Assembly (NCBI RefSeq): GCF_900177295.1
Contig: NZ_FWZX01000001.1
Coordinates: 124,001-188,000 of the forward strand
Direction: 5' to 3'
Length of the DNA stretch: 64,000 nucleotides
From: Tistlia consotensis USBA 355
GTDB lineage: Bacteria; Pseudomonadota; Alphaproteobacteria; Kiloniellales; DSM-21159
Each line of letters opens with the position of its first letter. Position 1 is the first letter of the stretch. This document shows, one piece after another, positions 17,075 through 25,953 of the stretch. Below the pieces are notes generated by a model. That model had not been told where the DNA came from. It ran no database searches and saw only the letters and a program-made list of their open reading frames with translations. The translations under genes were made by a program, and so were the position numbers.

Positions 17075-18235
17075 ATGATCAAGCGGCATCGGAAGGTCGT
17101 CGTCTTCGGCGCCGGCGAGCTCGGCGGCATCGTCGTCGAGCTGCTCGCCCGCCACCCGAGCTTCCGCGGCGAGATCGTCCTCGCCGACCTCGATTCCGAC
17201 CGCGCCTGGCGGCGCGCCAACTCGGCCCAGCAGGGCGCCCTCCAGTGGGGCTGCGAGACCCGGGTCCGCGTCGAGCGCGCCGACCTGCGCGACGTCGCTG
17301 GCACCGCCGAGCTGCTGGCACGGCTGGACCCGGACCTGGTGTTCAACGCGACGACGCTGGCGACCTGGTGGCTGCGCGACCTGCTGCCCGAGGCGGTCAA
17401 GCAGCGCCTGCACGTCGTCGGCGCCGGCTCCGGCGTCTGGTCGGCCTCGCATGCCGCCCTCGCCTACAACCTGATGCGCGCGGTCCGCGACAGCGGCATC
17501 CGCACGGTCGTCGTCAACAGCTCCTATCCCGACGGCGTCAACCCGGCGCTGGCCGCCGCGGGCCTGGCGCCTGACGTCGGCATCGGCAACGGCGACCTGC
17601 TGGTGCCGGCACTGCAGCAGGTCGTGGCGGCGCAGTTCGGCGTGCCCTGCCACCGGGTCGGCGTGACGCTGGTGGCGCATCACTTTCACGCCTACAACAT
17701 CCTCATGCACGGCCATGCCCACGGGCTCGATTTCCCGGTCCGCATCTCGGTCGACGGTCGGGACGTGAGCGACCGGGTCGAGCGCGCGGCGCTTTTCGCG
17801 GCGGTGCCGGACGTCGCCCGCATTCCGGGTGCGGCGGCGGCGACCTGGATCGTCGCGGCCTCGGCGATCCGCATCCTGACGGCATTGCTCGAGCCGGTCG
17901 GCCGGCTGATCCACGCCCCCGGCCCGCTCGGCCTGGTCGGCGGCTATCCCCTGCAGGTCGACGAGAGCGGCGTCGCGCTCGCCCTGCCCGAGGGCCTCGG
18001 CCGCGACGAGGCCGTCGCGATCAACTGGGAGGCGCAGCGCGCAGAGGGCATCGAGGCGATCGAGGCGGACGGCACCATCGTGCTCACCGACGTCGCGGCG
18101 GGCACGCTGAAGGAGGTGTTCGGCTACGAGTGCCGGCGCTATCCGCTGGACGACTGCCTGGCCATCGCCCGCGAGCTGACGGCCGCGCTGCGGGCGCTCG
18201 GTGAGCGTCACGGCCTGGCCCTGCAGACCCACTGA
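17075..18235 (+). CDS. Rossmann-fold dehydrogenase-like protein, paralog B
   Basis: A 386-residue paralog of the divergent gene at 14687-15826. The nucleotide-binding fingerprint VVFGAGELGGIVVELL is at about 9-24, followed by an acidic strand end LADLD that in such folds selects NAD. Conserved blocks are TWWLRDLLP, GVWSASHAALAYNLMRA, SSYPDGVNPALAAAGL, VGIGNGDLLVPALQQ, VAHHFHAYN and PGPLGLVGGYP. It lies inside the importer operon, between the binding protein and the ATPase (16 bp before the latter), which ties it to the transported compound. The reaction is unknown; an oxidoreductase acting on the imported amine is the simplest inference. A non-catalytic or ligand-sensing role is also possible. 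Confidence 0.78.
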   Translation: MIKRHRKVVVFGAGELGGIVVELLARHPSFRGEIVLADLDSDRAWRRANSAQQGALQWGCETRVRVERADLRDVAGTAELLARLDPDLVFNATTLATWWLRDLLPEAVKQRLHVVGAGSGVWSASHAALAYNLMRAVRDSGIRTVVVNSSYPDGVNPALAAAGLAPDVGIGNGDLLVPALQQVVAAQFGVPCHRVGVTLVAHHFHAYNILMHGHAHGLDFPVRISVDGRDVSDRVERAALFAAVPDVARIPGAAAATWIVAASAIRILTALLEPVGRLIHAPGPLGLVGGYPLQVDESGVALALPEGLGRDEAVAINWEAQRAEGIEAIEADGTIVLTDVAAGTLKEVFGYECRRYPLDDCLAIARELTAALRALGERHGLALQTH

Positions 18236-18251
18236 CGAGCCAGCGCGCGCC

Positions 18252-19214
18252 ATGACCGAAGCCCTCCGTCTCGAGCAGGTGGCCAAGCGCTACGGCGCCT
18301 CGACGGCCGTACGCGACGCCACCTTCTCGGTGGCGGAGGGCGAGTTCTGCGCGATCGTCGGCCCGTCGGGCTGCGGCAAGACGACGACGCTCAAGATGAT
18401 CAATCGCGTCATCGAGCCGACCGCCGGCCGGATCCTGGTCGAAGGCGTCGACGCCGCCGCCATCGACGCCGTGCAGCTGCGCCGGCGCATCGGCTACGTG
18501 ATCCAGCAGATCGGCCTGTTCCCGCACATGACGGTCGAGGACAACGTCTCGGCGGTGCTGCGGATCACCGGCCGGCCGCGCGCCGAGTGCCGGCAGCGCG
18601 CCCACGAGATGCTGGAGCGGGTCGGCCTGCCGCCCGGCGAGTACGCCCGGCGGCGACCTGCGGCCCTCTCGGGCGGCCAGCAGCAGCGCGTCGGCGTGGC
18701 CCGCGCGCTCGCCGCCGACCCGGAGGTCATCCTGATGGACGAGCCCTTCGCGGCGGTCGACCCGCTGATCCGCAAGCAGCTCCAGGACGAGCTGGCGCGC
18801 ATCCAGCGCGAGACGCGCAAGACCGTCGTCTTCGTCACCCACGACCTGCCGGAGGCCTTCCGCCTCGCCGACCGCATCGTCGTCTTCAAGGACGGCGCGG
18901 TGGTCCAGGCGGGCACGCCGGAGGAGCTGCTGTTCGCGCCGGCGACGCCCTTCGTCTCCGACTATCTCGCCGAGAGCCGCGAGCTGCTCGGCCTGCACTT
19001 CGTCAGGGCCCGCGACTTCGGCCGCCCGGCGACGGTCGAACGGCCCGACCTGCCGGCCGAGGCCTCCCTGCTCGAGGTGCTGCGCGCCCTGGCCGCCGGG
19101 CGCCGGGAGGCGCGCACCATCGCGCTCGGCGCCGCGCCGGGCGGCAACGGCTGGCTGCTCGAGCCGGCCGACCTGGTGCGCGGCATCGCCGCGGCCGTCG
19201 CACCGCCGGGCTGA
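18252..19214 (+). CDS. OpuC-type quaternary amine ABC transporter, ATP-binding subunit
   Basis: A 320-residue ATPase of the OpuCA/ProV type. It shows Walker A GPSGCGKTT near 38-46, Q-loop VIQQIGLFPHMTV, signature [15 protein letters not shown], Walker B VILMDEPFAAVDPL and switch histidine in FVTHD. The segment after about residue 240 is short and lacks two full CBS repeats, which in OpuA/OpuC sense ionic strength, so osmotic gating may be missing. The ATG at 18252 is 16 bp behind paralog B; a longer in-frame reading overlaps that gene. It works with the two permeases that follow. Confidence 0.92.
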   Translation: MTEALRLEQVAKRYGASTAVRDATFSVAEGEFCAIVGPSGCGKTTTLKMINRVIEPTAGRILVEGVDAAAIDAVQLRRRIGYVIQQIGLFPHMTVEDNVSAVLRITGRPRAECRQRAHEMLERVGLPPGEYARRRPAALSGGQQQRVGVARALAADPEVILMDEPFAAVDPLIRKQLQDELARIQRETRKTVVFVTHDLPEAFRLADRIVVFKDGAVVQAGTPEELLFAPATPFVSDYLAESRELLGLHFVRARDFGRPATVERPDLPAEASLLEVLRALAAGRREARTIALGAAPGGNGWLLEPADLVRGIAAAVAPPG

Positions 19215-19226
19215 GGGGCGCCCTTC

Positions 19227-19838
19227 GTGCACTACGTCCTGAGCAATCCGGAGGCGATCCTGCGTCTCGGCCTCGAACATCTGACGGTCGCCTTCGGCGC
19301 CGTGCTGATCGCGCTGCTCGTCGGCCTGCCGCTCGGCGTCGCAGCGGCCAAGCTGCGCTGGCTCGAGCTGCCGGCCCTGACCGTCGCGGGGCTGCTCTAC
19401 CTGGTGCCCAGCCTGGCGCTCTTCGCCTTCCTGATTCCGCTGCTCGGGCTCGGCGTCCGCACCGCCATCGTCGGCCTCAGCATCTATTCGCTGCTGGTGA
19501 TCATGCGCAACGTCGCGATCGGCGTCGCCAGCGTGCCGGCGCCGATCCTGGAGGCCGGCCGCGGCATCGGCATGACGCGGCGCCAGCTCTTCGGCCTCGT
19601 CGAGCTGCCGCTCGCGCTGCCGCTGATCGTCGCCGGCCTGCGCATCGCCGCGGTCATGACCATCGGCATCGCCAGCCTGGCCGCCTACATCGGCGCCGGC
19701 GGCTTCGGCACGCTGATCTTCCGCGGCATCGCGACCGCCGACAACGACCTGATCCTGGCCGGCACCCTGCCGACCGCGGCCCTCGCCCTGGCCTGCGACC
19801 AGCTGCTGCGGCTGCTCGAGCGGACGGTGCGGAGCTAG
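19227..19838 (+). CDS. OpuC-type ABC transporter permease 1
   Basis: A 203-residue ProW/OpuCB-like inner-membrane permease. About five hydrophobic segments are present (LTVAFGAVLIALLVGLPLGVAAA, LTVAGLLYLVPSLALFAFLIPLLG and others). The coupling loop is PAPILEAGRGIGMTRRQLFGLVELPLALP. The start is GTG (19227), 12 bp after the ATPase stop codon, so the operon is tightly packed. It forms the translocation pore with the next permease. Confidence 0.9.
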   Translation: MHYVLSNPEAILRLGLEHLTVAFGAVLIALLVGLPLGVAAAKLRWLELPALTVAGLLYLVPSLALFAFLIPLLGLGVRTAIVGLSIYSLLVIMRNVAIGVASVPAPILEAGRGIGMTRRQLFGLVELPLALPLIVAGLRIAAVMTIGIASLAAYIGAGGFGTLIFRGIATADNDLILAGTLPTAALALACDQLLRLLERTVRS

Positions 19839-19845
19839 CCCGCCG

Positions 19846-20490
19846 ATGGAAACGCTCGTCGCCTTCCTGCTCGACAACCGGGACCTCGTCGGCCGCCTGC
19901 TGGGCGAGCATCTCACCCTGACCCTCTCGGGGACCGGCCTCGGCTTCGCGATCGCCTTCCCGATGGCGGTCGCGGCCTCGCGCACGCCGCGGCTCGGCCG
20001 CATCCTCTCGGTGGTCGCGAACCTCGGGCAGACCGTTCCGAGCTTCGCCGTGCTCGGCCTCGCGATCCCCCTGCTCGGCATCGGCTTCGCGCCGGCGCTG
20101 CTGGCCCTGACCCTGCGCGCGCTGCTGCCGATCTACCTGAACGCCTACGTCGGCCTGCGCGACCTGCCGCCGGCCCTGCTGGAGGCGTCGCGCGGCATCG
20201 GCATGACGCCCTGGCAGAGCCTGGCATGGGTCGAGCTGCCCCTGGCCTTGCCGGCGACCCTGGGCGGGCTGCGGACCGCCGCGGTCGAGAGCGTCGGCAT
20301 CGCGACGCTGGCCGCCTTCATCGGTGGCGGCGGCCTGGGGGACCTGATCCTGCAGGGCATCGCGCTGCGCGACACCACGCGGCTGCTCGCCGGCGCGGTG
20401 CCGGCAGCGGCCCTGGCGATCCTGATCGAGCTGCTGCTGGGCGCCGGACAGGCGGCGCTCACGCGCGCCGTCGGCGTCGCCCGCTCCTGA
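19846..20490 (+). CDS. OpuC-type ABC transporter permease 2
   Basis: A 214-residue second permease (OpuCD-like), 7 bp after the first. The same architecture is visible: VANLGQTVPSFAVLGLAIPLLGIG membrane helix, the coupling loop PPALLEASRGIGMTPWQSLAWVELPLALP, and GLGDLILQGIALRDTTRLLAGA near the end. Having two different permeases rather than one ProW is typical of the OpuB/OpuC/OsmU class. It is the last gene of the cassette; a convergent small gene follows. Confidence 0.9.
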   Translation: METLVAFLLDNRDLVGRLLGEHLTLTLSGTGLGFAIAFPMAVAASRTPRLGRILSVVANLGQTVPSFAVLGLAIPLLGIGFAPALLALTLRALLPIYLNAYVGLRDLPPALLEASRGIGMTPWQSLAWVELPLALPATLGGLRTAAVESVGIATLAAFIGGGGLGDLILQGIALRDTTRLLAGAVPAAALAILIELLLGAGQAALTRAVGVARS

Positions 20491-20511
20491 ACCGCCTCGC
20501 GGCGGCCGGGG

Positions 20512-20718
20512 TCAGACCCGCTTCGCGCCCTGGGCGAGCGGGTTCCACTTGGTCACCTGCCTCGGACGGGCCGGGGTCTGCACGCGGACCTTGCGGGTCT
20601 TGACCAGCTCGACGAACTCGTCGAAGCGGCGCTTGATCTCCAGCTTCTCCTGCTCGTCCATCTCGCGGACGGTCTTGCCGCTGAGGTCGCGCTGGCGGAT
20701 GTCGTCTTCCGTTTCCAA
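20512..20718 (-). CDS. Small conserved-looking protein of unknown function
   Basis: A 68-residue highly charged protein, probably cytosolic, that I do not recognise. Residues 1-45 are rich in E, D, K and R with a predicted helix (EQEKLEIKRRFDEFVELVKTRK). The tail is basic and proline-containing, ending WNPLAQGAKRV. The start would be TTG (20718), with AAGGAG 9 bases upstream. It is convergent with the OpuC-type operon and divergent from the hydrolase gene 64 bp away. It could be spurious, but the ribosome-binding site and amphipathic helix favour a real gene. Confidence 0.5.
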   Translation of the reverse strand: METEDDIRQRDLSGKTVREMDEQEKLEIKRRFDEFVELVKTRKVRVQTPARPRQVTKWNPLAQGAKRV

Positions 20719-20782
20719 GGCGCGGCACTCCTTGCCCGAAATTCCGAAGCCTCTAACCTGCCGCCAGGAGGGTTAAGAGCCG

Positions 20783-21418
20783 GTGAACGAATCGTTCCTG
20801 CAGATCGACGGAGGCGCGGCGGCGCTGACCCTGGCGCTGGCGCACGGCGCCGGGGCCGGCATGGACACGCCCTTCATGACCGCCGTCGCCGAGGGCCTGG
20901 CGGCGCGCGGCCGCCGGGTCGCGCGCTTCGAGTTCCCCTACATGGCCAGGCGCCGGGCAGACGGCCGCAGGCGCCCGCCCGACCGCGAGCCGGTGCTGCT
21001 GGCCTGCTGGCGCGAGGTCGTCGAGGCGCTCGGCGGGCCCGGCGGGGTGGTGCTCGGCGGCAAGTCGATGGGCGGCCGCATGGCCAGCCTGCTGGCCGCC
21101 GAGCTGGAGGCCGAGGGCAGGCCGGCGCGCGGCCTGGTCTGCCTCGGCTATCCCTTCCACCCGCCGGGCAGGCCGGAGCGCACGCGCACCGCGCACCTGG
21201 CCGGCCTCGCCACGCCGGGCCTGATCCTGCAGGGCACGCGCGATCCCTTCGGCGGCCCGGAGGAGGTCGCCGGCTATGCCCTGTCGCCGGCCCTGCGGCT
21301 GCACTGGCTGGCCGACGGCGACCACGACCTCAAGCCGCGCAAGGCGAGCGGCCGCAGCGCCGCGCAGAACCGGGACGAGGCGATCGCGGCGATCGACGCG
21401 TTTCTCGGCAGCCTCTGA
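20783..21418 (+). CDS. Alpha/beta-fold hydrolase (KANL3/TEX30-like)
   Basis: A 211-residue alpha/beta hydrolase of the dienelactone-hydrolase-related KANL3/TEX30 group. Visible elements are ALAHGAGAGMDTPFM (oxyanion region), the nucleophile elbow GGKSMGGRMAS with the serine in G-K-S-M-G, LGYPFHPPGRPERTR, the LILQGTRDPFGGPEE strand with the acidic residue, and the catalytic histidine in DGDHDLKPRK. The substrate is unknown; the family includes esterase-like proteins of uncharacterised specificity. It is divergent from the small charged protein and convergent with the antiporter gene, 6 bp apart. Confidence 0.85.
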   Translation: MNESFLQIDGGAAALTLALAHGAGAGMDTPFMTAVAEGLAARGRRVARFEFPYMARRRADGRRRPPDREPVLLACWREVVEALGGPGGVVLGGKSMGGRMASLLAAELEAEGRPARGLVCLGYPFHPPGRPERTRTAHLAGLATPGLILQGTRDPFGGPEEVAGYALSPALRLHWLADGDHDLKPRKASGRSAAQNRDEAIAAIDAFLGSL

Positions 21419-21424
21419 GCCGGC

Positions 21425-23935
21425 TCAGGAAGCGATGTCCGGCTGCGGCTCCGGCGCCGGCGCGCCGTTCCGGCGCTCCGAGGCGATGCGCTCGATCTGC
21501 TGGCGCAGGCCGGGATGGCGGCGCATCAGGCGGCGGAAGTCGCGCGCCTCGAGCTCCAGCAGGTGGCAGTAGCCGCTGGCCACGACGTCGGCGTTGCGCG
21601 GCTGCCGGGTCAGCAGGGCGAGCTCGCCGAAGAACTCGCCGGGACCGAGCAGGACAGAGCGGTCGTCGAGGTGCACCTCGACCGCCCCGGAGGCGATGAA
21701 GTACATCGATCGGCCGGTGGCGCCCCGGGCGACGATGCGCTCGCCGGGATAGGCCAGGCGGGCGCGCAGCATCTGCCCGAGCTCGGCGAGGCCGCGGGTG
21801 TCGGCCTGGCGGAACAGCGGCACGCGGCGGACCATCTCCATCAGCCGCAGGCCGAGGTCGAGCGAGGGCCGCCGGTCCAGGGCCCGGCGCCGCCGCTCGA
21901 GGTCCGCCATCAGGTCGGCGAAGACCTCCCGGCCGATCACCGATTCCTCGAGCTGGTGGCGGTAGGCACTCTCCTCCAGGCGCAGGGCGGCGCGCGCCAG
22001 GTACTGGCGGCGCAGGGCGCGGGCGAAGCCGGGGTACTGCAGGTCGACCGCGGCCAGGGCGTCGTCGACCGCGGTGCGGCGTGCCTCGATCAGGCCCGCC
22101 AGGGCGTCGCGCACCGCATTGCCGAGCAGCGGGCCGAGGGACTGGCGGTTGTAGCTCTCGAGCTCGCGCAGCACGAGCTGGACCGCGAGCAGCAGCTCGA
22201 AGCGGTCGGCCAGGGCCTCGGCGAGCGGCGTGCTCCAGCCGGTCAGCCGTTGCACCGCCGGAGCGAAGCGCAGCCTGCCGGTCAGCAGCACCGGCCGGGT
22301 GCCGGCGCGGCGGTAGCCCTCGGCGCCCTCGATCTTGACCGCGTCGAGCAGCCGGTCGGCCAGGGCGACCAGCCGGCCGACCAGGCCGCGCGACAGCGAG
22401 CGGTCCTGGAAGTGCTGGAGGTAGAGCTCCTTCTCGCGGTTCGCCAGGGTGCGCAGCCCGACCTCCAGGCGCTGCTCGGGCGAGACGCGCAGCGCGTCGC
22501 CAGGCGGCGGATCGGGCGGCCCCAGGCCGTCGGCCAGGGCCGAATCGAAGCCGTAGCTCTCGGCGGTCTCGGCGACCTGGCGCCGGATCGCCTGGCCGGA
22601 CAGGGCCATGACCCGGTCGCGCAGCGCCCGCTCGGTCGGCGACAGGCGGTCGAGCTTCAGCCAGCCGATCAGCGGCCTCAGGGTCGTGCCGTTGACGAAC
22701 AGCGTGAAGAACACGTAGCCGGTCGCCAGCACGCCGACGAAGCGCCGCACCTCGTCGGAGAGCGCCGGGCTGTCGACCACCGAGAGCGCCAGGACCAGGG
22801 TCGCCGCCCCGCGCAGGCCGCCCCAGAGCATGACGAAGCGCGTCTTGCGGCCGAGCGGCCGGGCGAGGCCGGTCAGGACGAGCAGCGGGAACAGCCCCTC
22901 CAGCACCAGCGCGCGCGCCGCCAGGGCCGCGACGACCAGCACGCCGAGCAGGCCGAGCTCGTTCCAGGTCATGTCCTTGAGCAGCTGCACGCCGAGCATC
23001 GAGGCCAGCACGAAGACCAGCGAGGTCGCCCAGAAGTCGAGCTGCTGCCAGGTCTGGGCGAGATGGCTCCAGGAGCCCGGCGAGATCCGCAGCGGCCCCT
23101 CGACCGAGATCACCAGGCCGGCGGTGACCACGGCGACGACGCCGGAGACGCCGAGATAGTTCTCGCCCAGGATGAAGGCGAGGTAGGCGAGCGCGACCGA
23201 CAGGGTGATCGCGGCGATCGGCATGTCCCGCAGGTAGGCCAGCAGGAGGCAGGACAGCCGGGCGAGCAGGAAGCCGAGGCCGAGGCCGCCGACGAAGTCG
23301 ATCAGGAAGGCCGTCGCCGCCGCCATCGGGTGCGGCTCGAGGCCGAGGGTCAGCATGGTCAGCAGCAGCGCGAAGAGCGCGATCGCCGCGGCGTCGTTGA
23401 ACAGGCTCTCGCCGGCGACCAGCACGGTCAGGCGGCGCGGCGCGCCGAGGTCGCGGAAGATCGCGATGACGCCGGCCGGATCCGTCGTCGCGACGATGGC
23501 GCCGAGCAGCAGGCAGACGACCAGCCCGCGCTCGGAGGCCTCGTAGAGGGCGAAGCCGATCGCCCCGGCCGAGACCGCGACCGCGACGACGGCGAGCAGC
23601 AGCACCGCCGCGACCTCGTCGAGCAGCAGCCGCACGTCGACCTCGAGCGCGGCGGCGAACAGCAGTGGCGGCAGGAACAGGTAGAGATAGCCGTCCGCCC
23701 CCAGGCCGATGACGCGCAGGCCGTCGAACAGGTTGTCGATCACCGCGAAGCGGCCGCCGGCCGGCCAGCCCAGCCCGAGCAGGTGCAGCAGCACGTCGGC
23801 GAGGCCGAGCAGGATGCCGAGGCCCGCGAGCAGCGCCGCGAAGGGCAGCCGGACCCGTTCCGACAGCGGCGCCAGCAGGCTGACGCCGGTCAGGAGAGCG
23901 ATCAGCGCCAGCAGGATCGGCACGAGCTCGGTCAT
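21425..23935 (-). CDS. NhaP-type Na+/H+ antiporter with C-terminal cyclic-nucleotide-binding domain
   Basis: An 836-residue CPA1-family cation/proton antiporter. Residues about 1-410 carry 12-13 hydrophobic helices, including [18 protein letters not shown] with the N-D pair of NhaP antiporters and [15 protein letters not shown] near 370. A long cytosolic helical region (about 410-690) follows, then a cNMP-binding fold ([21 protein letters not shown] ... [15 protein letters not shown] ... [21 protein letters not shown]). This layout resembles plant SOS1 and sperm-type NHE rather than ordinary NhaP. The ATG at 23935 is preferred over an upstream TTG at 24004 because it begins just before TM1. 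Gating by cAMP or a similar ligand is inferred. Confidence 0.9.
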   Translation of the reverse strand: MTELVPILLALIALLTGVSLLAPLSERVRLPFAALLAGLGILLGLADVLLHLLGLGWPAGGRFAVIDNLFDGLRVIGLGADGYLYLFLPPLLFAAALEVDVRLLLDEVAAVLLLAVVAVAVSAGAIGFALYEASERGLVVCLLLGAIVATTDPAGVIAIFRDLGAPRRLTVLVAGESLFNDAAAIALFALLLTMLTLGLEPHPMAAATAFLIDFVGGLGLGFLLARLSCLLLAYLRDMPIAAITLSVALAYLAFILGENYLGVSGVVAVVTAGLVISVEGPLRISPGSWSHLAQTWQQLDFWATSLVFVLASMLGVQLLKDMTWNELGLLGVLVVAALAARALVLEGLFPLLVLTGLARPLGRKTRFVMLWGGLRGAATLVLALSVVDSPALSDEVRRFVGVLATGYVFFTLFVNGTTLRPLIGWLKLDRLSPTERALRDRVMALSGQAIRRQVAETAESYGFDSALADGLGPPDPPPGDALRVSPEQRLEVGLRTLANREKELYLQHFQDRSLSRGLVGRLVALADRLLDAVKIEGAEGYRRAGTRPVLLTGRLRFAPAVQRLTGWSTPLAEALADRFELLLAVQLVLRELESYNRQSLGPLLGNAVRDALAGLIEARRTAVDDALAAVDLQYPGFARALRRQYLARAALRLEESAYRHQLEESVIGREVFADLMADLERRRRALDRRPSLDLGLRLMEMVRRVPLFRQADTRGLAELGQMLRARLAYPGERIVARGATGRSMYFIASGAVEVHLDDRSVLLGPGEFFGELALLTRQPRNADVVASGYCHLLELEARDFRRLMRRHPGLRQQIERIASERRNGAPAPEPQPDIAS

Positions 23936-24108
23936 CGGCCGCCACTCTGCCCGAAGGCCGGAACGGCTGCCAGTGGGCCCATGGTCAAGCGGAACCGCTG
24001 ACAATGCGTCGCGGTTCCCGGACGGCAGTAGCCCGGATTTGGGGTAGCACGCGATGTCCGCGCTACCTAACTCAGAGGACAGGCAACGATCGGCCCGGGG
24101 AGAATGCC

Positions 24109-25515
24109 TTGACCAGCGAGACGCCGGAAACCCGGCTGGAGAGCGATTCGCTCGGCGAGATTGCGGTGCCGGCGGCGCGCTACTGGGGCGCCCAGACCCA
24201 GCGCTCGCTGCAGAACTTCCGGATCGGCGAGGAGCGCATGCCGCCCGCGCTGATCCATGCCCTCGGCCTGCAGAAGCTGGCCGCGGCGCGGGTCAACGAG
24301 CGGCTCGGCGCACTGCCGGGTGACTTGGCGGGAGCGATCCAGCAGGCTGCCCGGGAGGTCGCGGACGGCAGGCTCGATGCCGAGTTCCCGCTGGTCGTCT
24401 GGCAGACCGGCTCGGGCACCCAGACCAACATGAACGCCAACGAGGTCATCGCCGGGCGCGCCAACGAGATCCTGGCCGGCCGGCGCGGCGGCAAGAGCCC
24501 GGTGCATCCGAACGACCATGTCAACCGGGGGCAGTCGTCGAACGACTCCTTCCCCACGGCCATGGCCATCGCGGCGGCGACCGAGATGGCGCAGGGCACC
24601 CTGCCGAGGCTGCGCCATCTCGCCGAGGGCCTGGCCGCCAAGGCCCAGGCCTTCCGTGCGGTCGTCAAGATCGGCCGCACGCACCTGATGGACGCGACCC
24701 CCCTGACCCTCGGCAACGAGTTCTCCGGCTATGCCGAGCAGGCGGCCCGCGGCGTGCGCCGCCTGGAGGCCGCCCTGCCCGCCCTGCTGGAGCTGGCCCA
24801 GGGCGGCACTGCCGTCGGCACCGGCCTCAACGCCGAGCCGGGCTTCGCCGAGGCCTTCGCCACCGAGGTCGCCGGGCTGACCGGCCTGCCCTTCGTGACG
24901 GCGCCCAACAAGTTCGAGGCGCTGGCGGCGCACGACGCGATCGTCGAGGCCTCGGGCGCGCTCAACACCGTCGCCGCCTCGCTGATGAAGATCGCCAACG
25001 ACCTCCGCCTGCTCGGCTCGGGCCCGCGCTGCGGCATCGGCGAGATCCGCCTGCCGGCCAACGAGCCGGGCTCCTCGATCATGCCGGGCAAGGTCAACCC
25101 GACCCAGTGCGAGGCCCTGACCATGGTCTGCGCCCAGGTCATGGGCAACCACACGACGATCACCGTCGCCGGCGCGAGCGGCCAGTTCGAGCTCAACGTC
25201 TTCAAGCCGGTACTGATCTACAGCCTGCTGCAGTCGGCGCGCCTGATCGGCGACGCCGCGCAGTCGTTCCAGGACAACTGCGTCGCCGGCATCGAGGCCG
25301 ACGAGGCGCGCATCGCCGAGCTGCTGCACGGCTCGTTGATGCTGGTCACGGCGCTCAATCCGCACATCGGCTACGACAAAGCCGCCGAGGTCGCCAAGAA
25401 GGCTCACAAGGAGGGCACCACCCTGAAGGCGGCGGCGGTCGCGCTCGGCCACGTCAGCGCCGAGGACTTCGACCGCTGGGTGCGCCCCGAGGCGATGCTG
25501 GGGCCGCGCCGATGA
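24109..25515 (+). CDS. fumC: Class II fumarate hydratase
   Basis: Interconverts fumarate and malate in the TCA cycle. The iron-free class II signature [13 protein letters not shown] is intact. [21 protein letters not shown] and [14 protein letters not shown] (catalytic histidine region) are all present. No in-frame ATG is suitably placed: the TTG at 24109 follows GGGGAGA by 5 bases and gives 468 residues, matching the usual 463-467. The RHH gene begins about 70 bp after the stop codon, an arrangement common in Alphaproteobacteria. Confidence 0.95.
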   Translation: MTSETPETRLESDSLGEIAVPAARYWGAQTQRSLQNFRIGEERMPPALIHALGLQKLAAARVNERLGALPGDLAGAIQQAAREVADGRLDAEFPLVVWQTGSGTQTNMNANEVIAGRANEILAGRRGGKSPVHPNDHVNRGQSSNDSFPTAMAIAAATEMAQGTLPRLRHLAEGLAAKAQAFRAVVKIGRTHLMDATPLTLGNEFSGYAEQAARGVRRLEAALPALLELAQGGTAVGTGLNAEPGFAEAFATEVAGLTGLPFVTAPNKFEALAAHDAIVEASGALNTVAASLMKIANDLRLLGSGPRCGIGEIRLPANEPGSSIMPGKVNPTQCEALTMVCAQVMGNHTTITVAGASGQFELNVFKPVLIYSLLQSARLIGDAAQSFQDNCVAGIEADEARIAELLHGSLMLVTALNPHIGYDKAAEVAKKAHKEGTTLKAAAVALGHVSAEDFDRWVRPEAMLGPRR

Positions 25516-25583
25516 CCGAGGGAGCGTCCGCACCGCCGGACGCAGCGGCCGCCGAGGCCGGAAGCAGAATAGTTGGAGGAAGC

Positions 25584-25826
25584 ATGAGCAGAAGCGGGAT
25601 CCTGCGCAAACGATCGGTCACCATAGCCGGCCATCGGACCAGCCTGTCCCTGGAGGCGGTGTTCTGGAAGGCGCTCCAGGACGCGGCGAGCGAGGAAGGC
25701 GCCTCGGTCAACGCCCTCGTCGAGCGCATCGACCGCGAGCGTGCAGCCGACGGCAGCGACGGCAACCTGTCGAGCGCGGTCCGGGTCTGGCTGATGCAGC
25801 GCCTGCGCGAGCGCGTCGCCGCCTGA
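25584..25826 (+). CDS. Ribbon-helix-helix domain protein (RHH_4 type)
   Basis: An 80-residue protein matching the RHH_4 family. LRKRSVTIAGHRTSLSLEAVFW (6-27) is the strand and first helix, and ASVNALVERIDRER with NLSSAVRVWLMQRLRE gives the rest. The start at 25584 is chosen because TTGGAGGAAGC immediately precedes it; an in-frame ATG at 25512 would overlap fumC and lacks a site. Such genes habitually sit next to fumC and DUF4169 in Alphaproteobacteria, which is matched here except that a large AsmA gene intervenes. DNA binding is likely; the target is unknown. The stop codon is part of the first unit of the tandem repeat that follows. Confidence 0.88.
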   Translation: MSRSGILRKRSVTIAGHRTSLSLEAVFWKALQDAASEEGASVNALVERIDRERAADGSDGNLSSAVRVWLMQRLRERVAA

Positions 25827-25919
25827 CACGGGCCCCCTGATACCGGCCGCCTGATACCGGCCCCCTGATACCGGCCCCTGACACGCCCCCCCTGACACGG
25901 ACGCCCTCTGACACGGGGC
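25823..25919. repeat. Tandem repeat of a CTGA(T/C)ACCGGCCCC-like unit
   Basis: About seven degenerate units of 13-16 bp (CTGATACCGGCCCC and variants such as CTGACACGGGCCCC) run from the stop codon of the RHH gene towards the AsmA stop codon. The central three units are nearly identical and the edges have drifted. Each carries a TGA. The region lies between convergent genes and holds no other signal. Confidence 0.8.
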
Positions 25920-25953
25920 TCCGCGGGCGCGGCGCCTCGGGGCGCCGCGCCGG

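Noticed and set aside
25823-25919. CRISPR array
   Set aside because: Units are contiguous 13-16-bp repeats without spacers and no cas genes are near.
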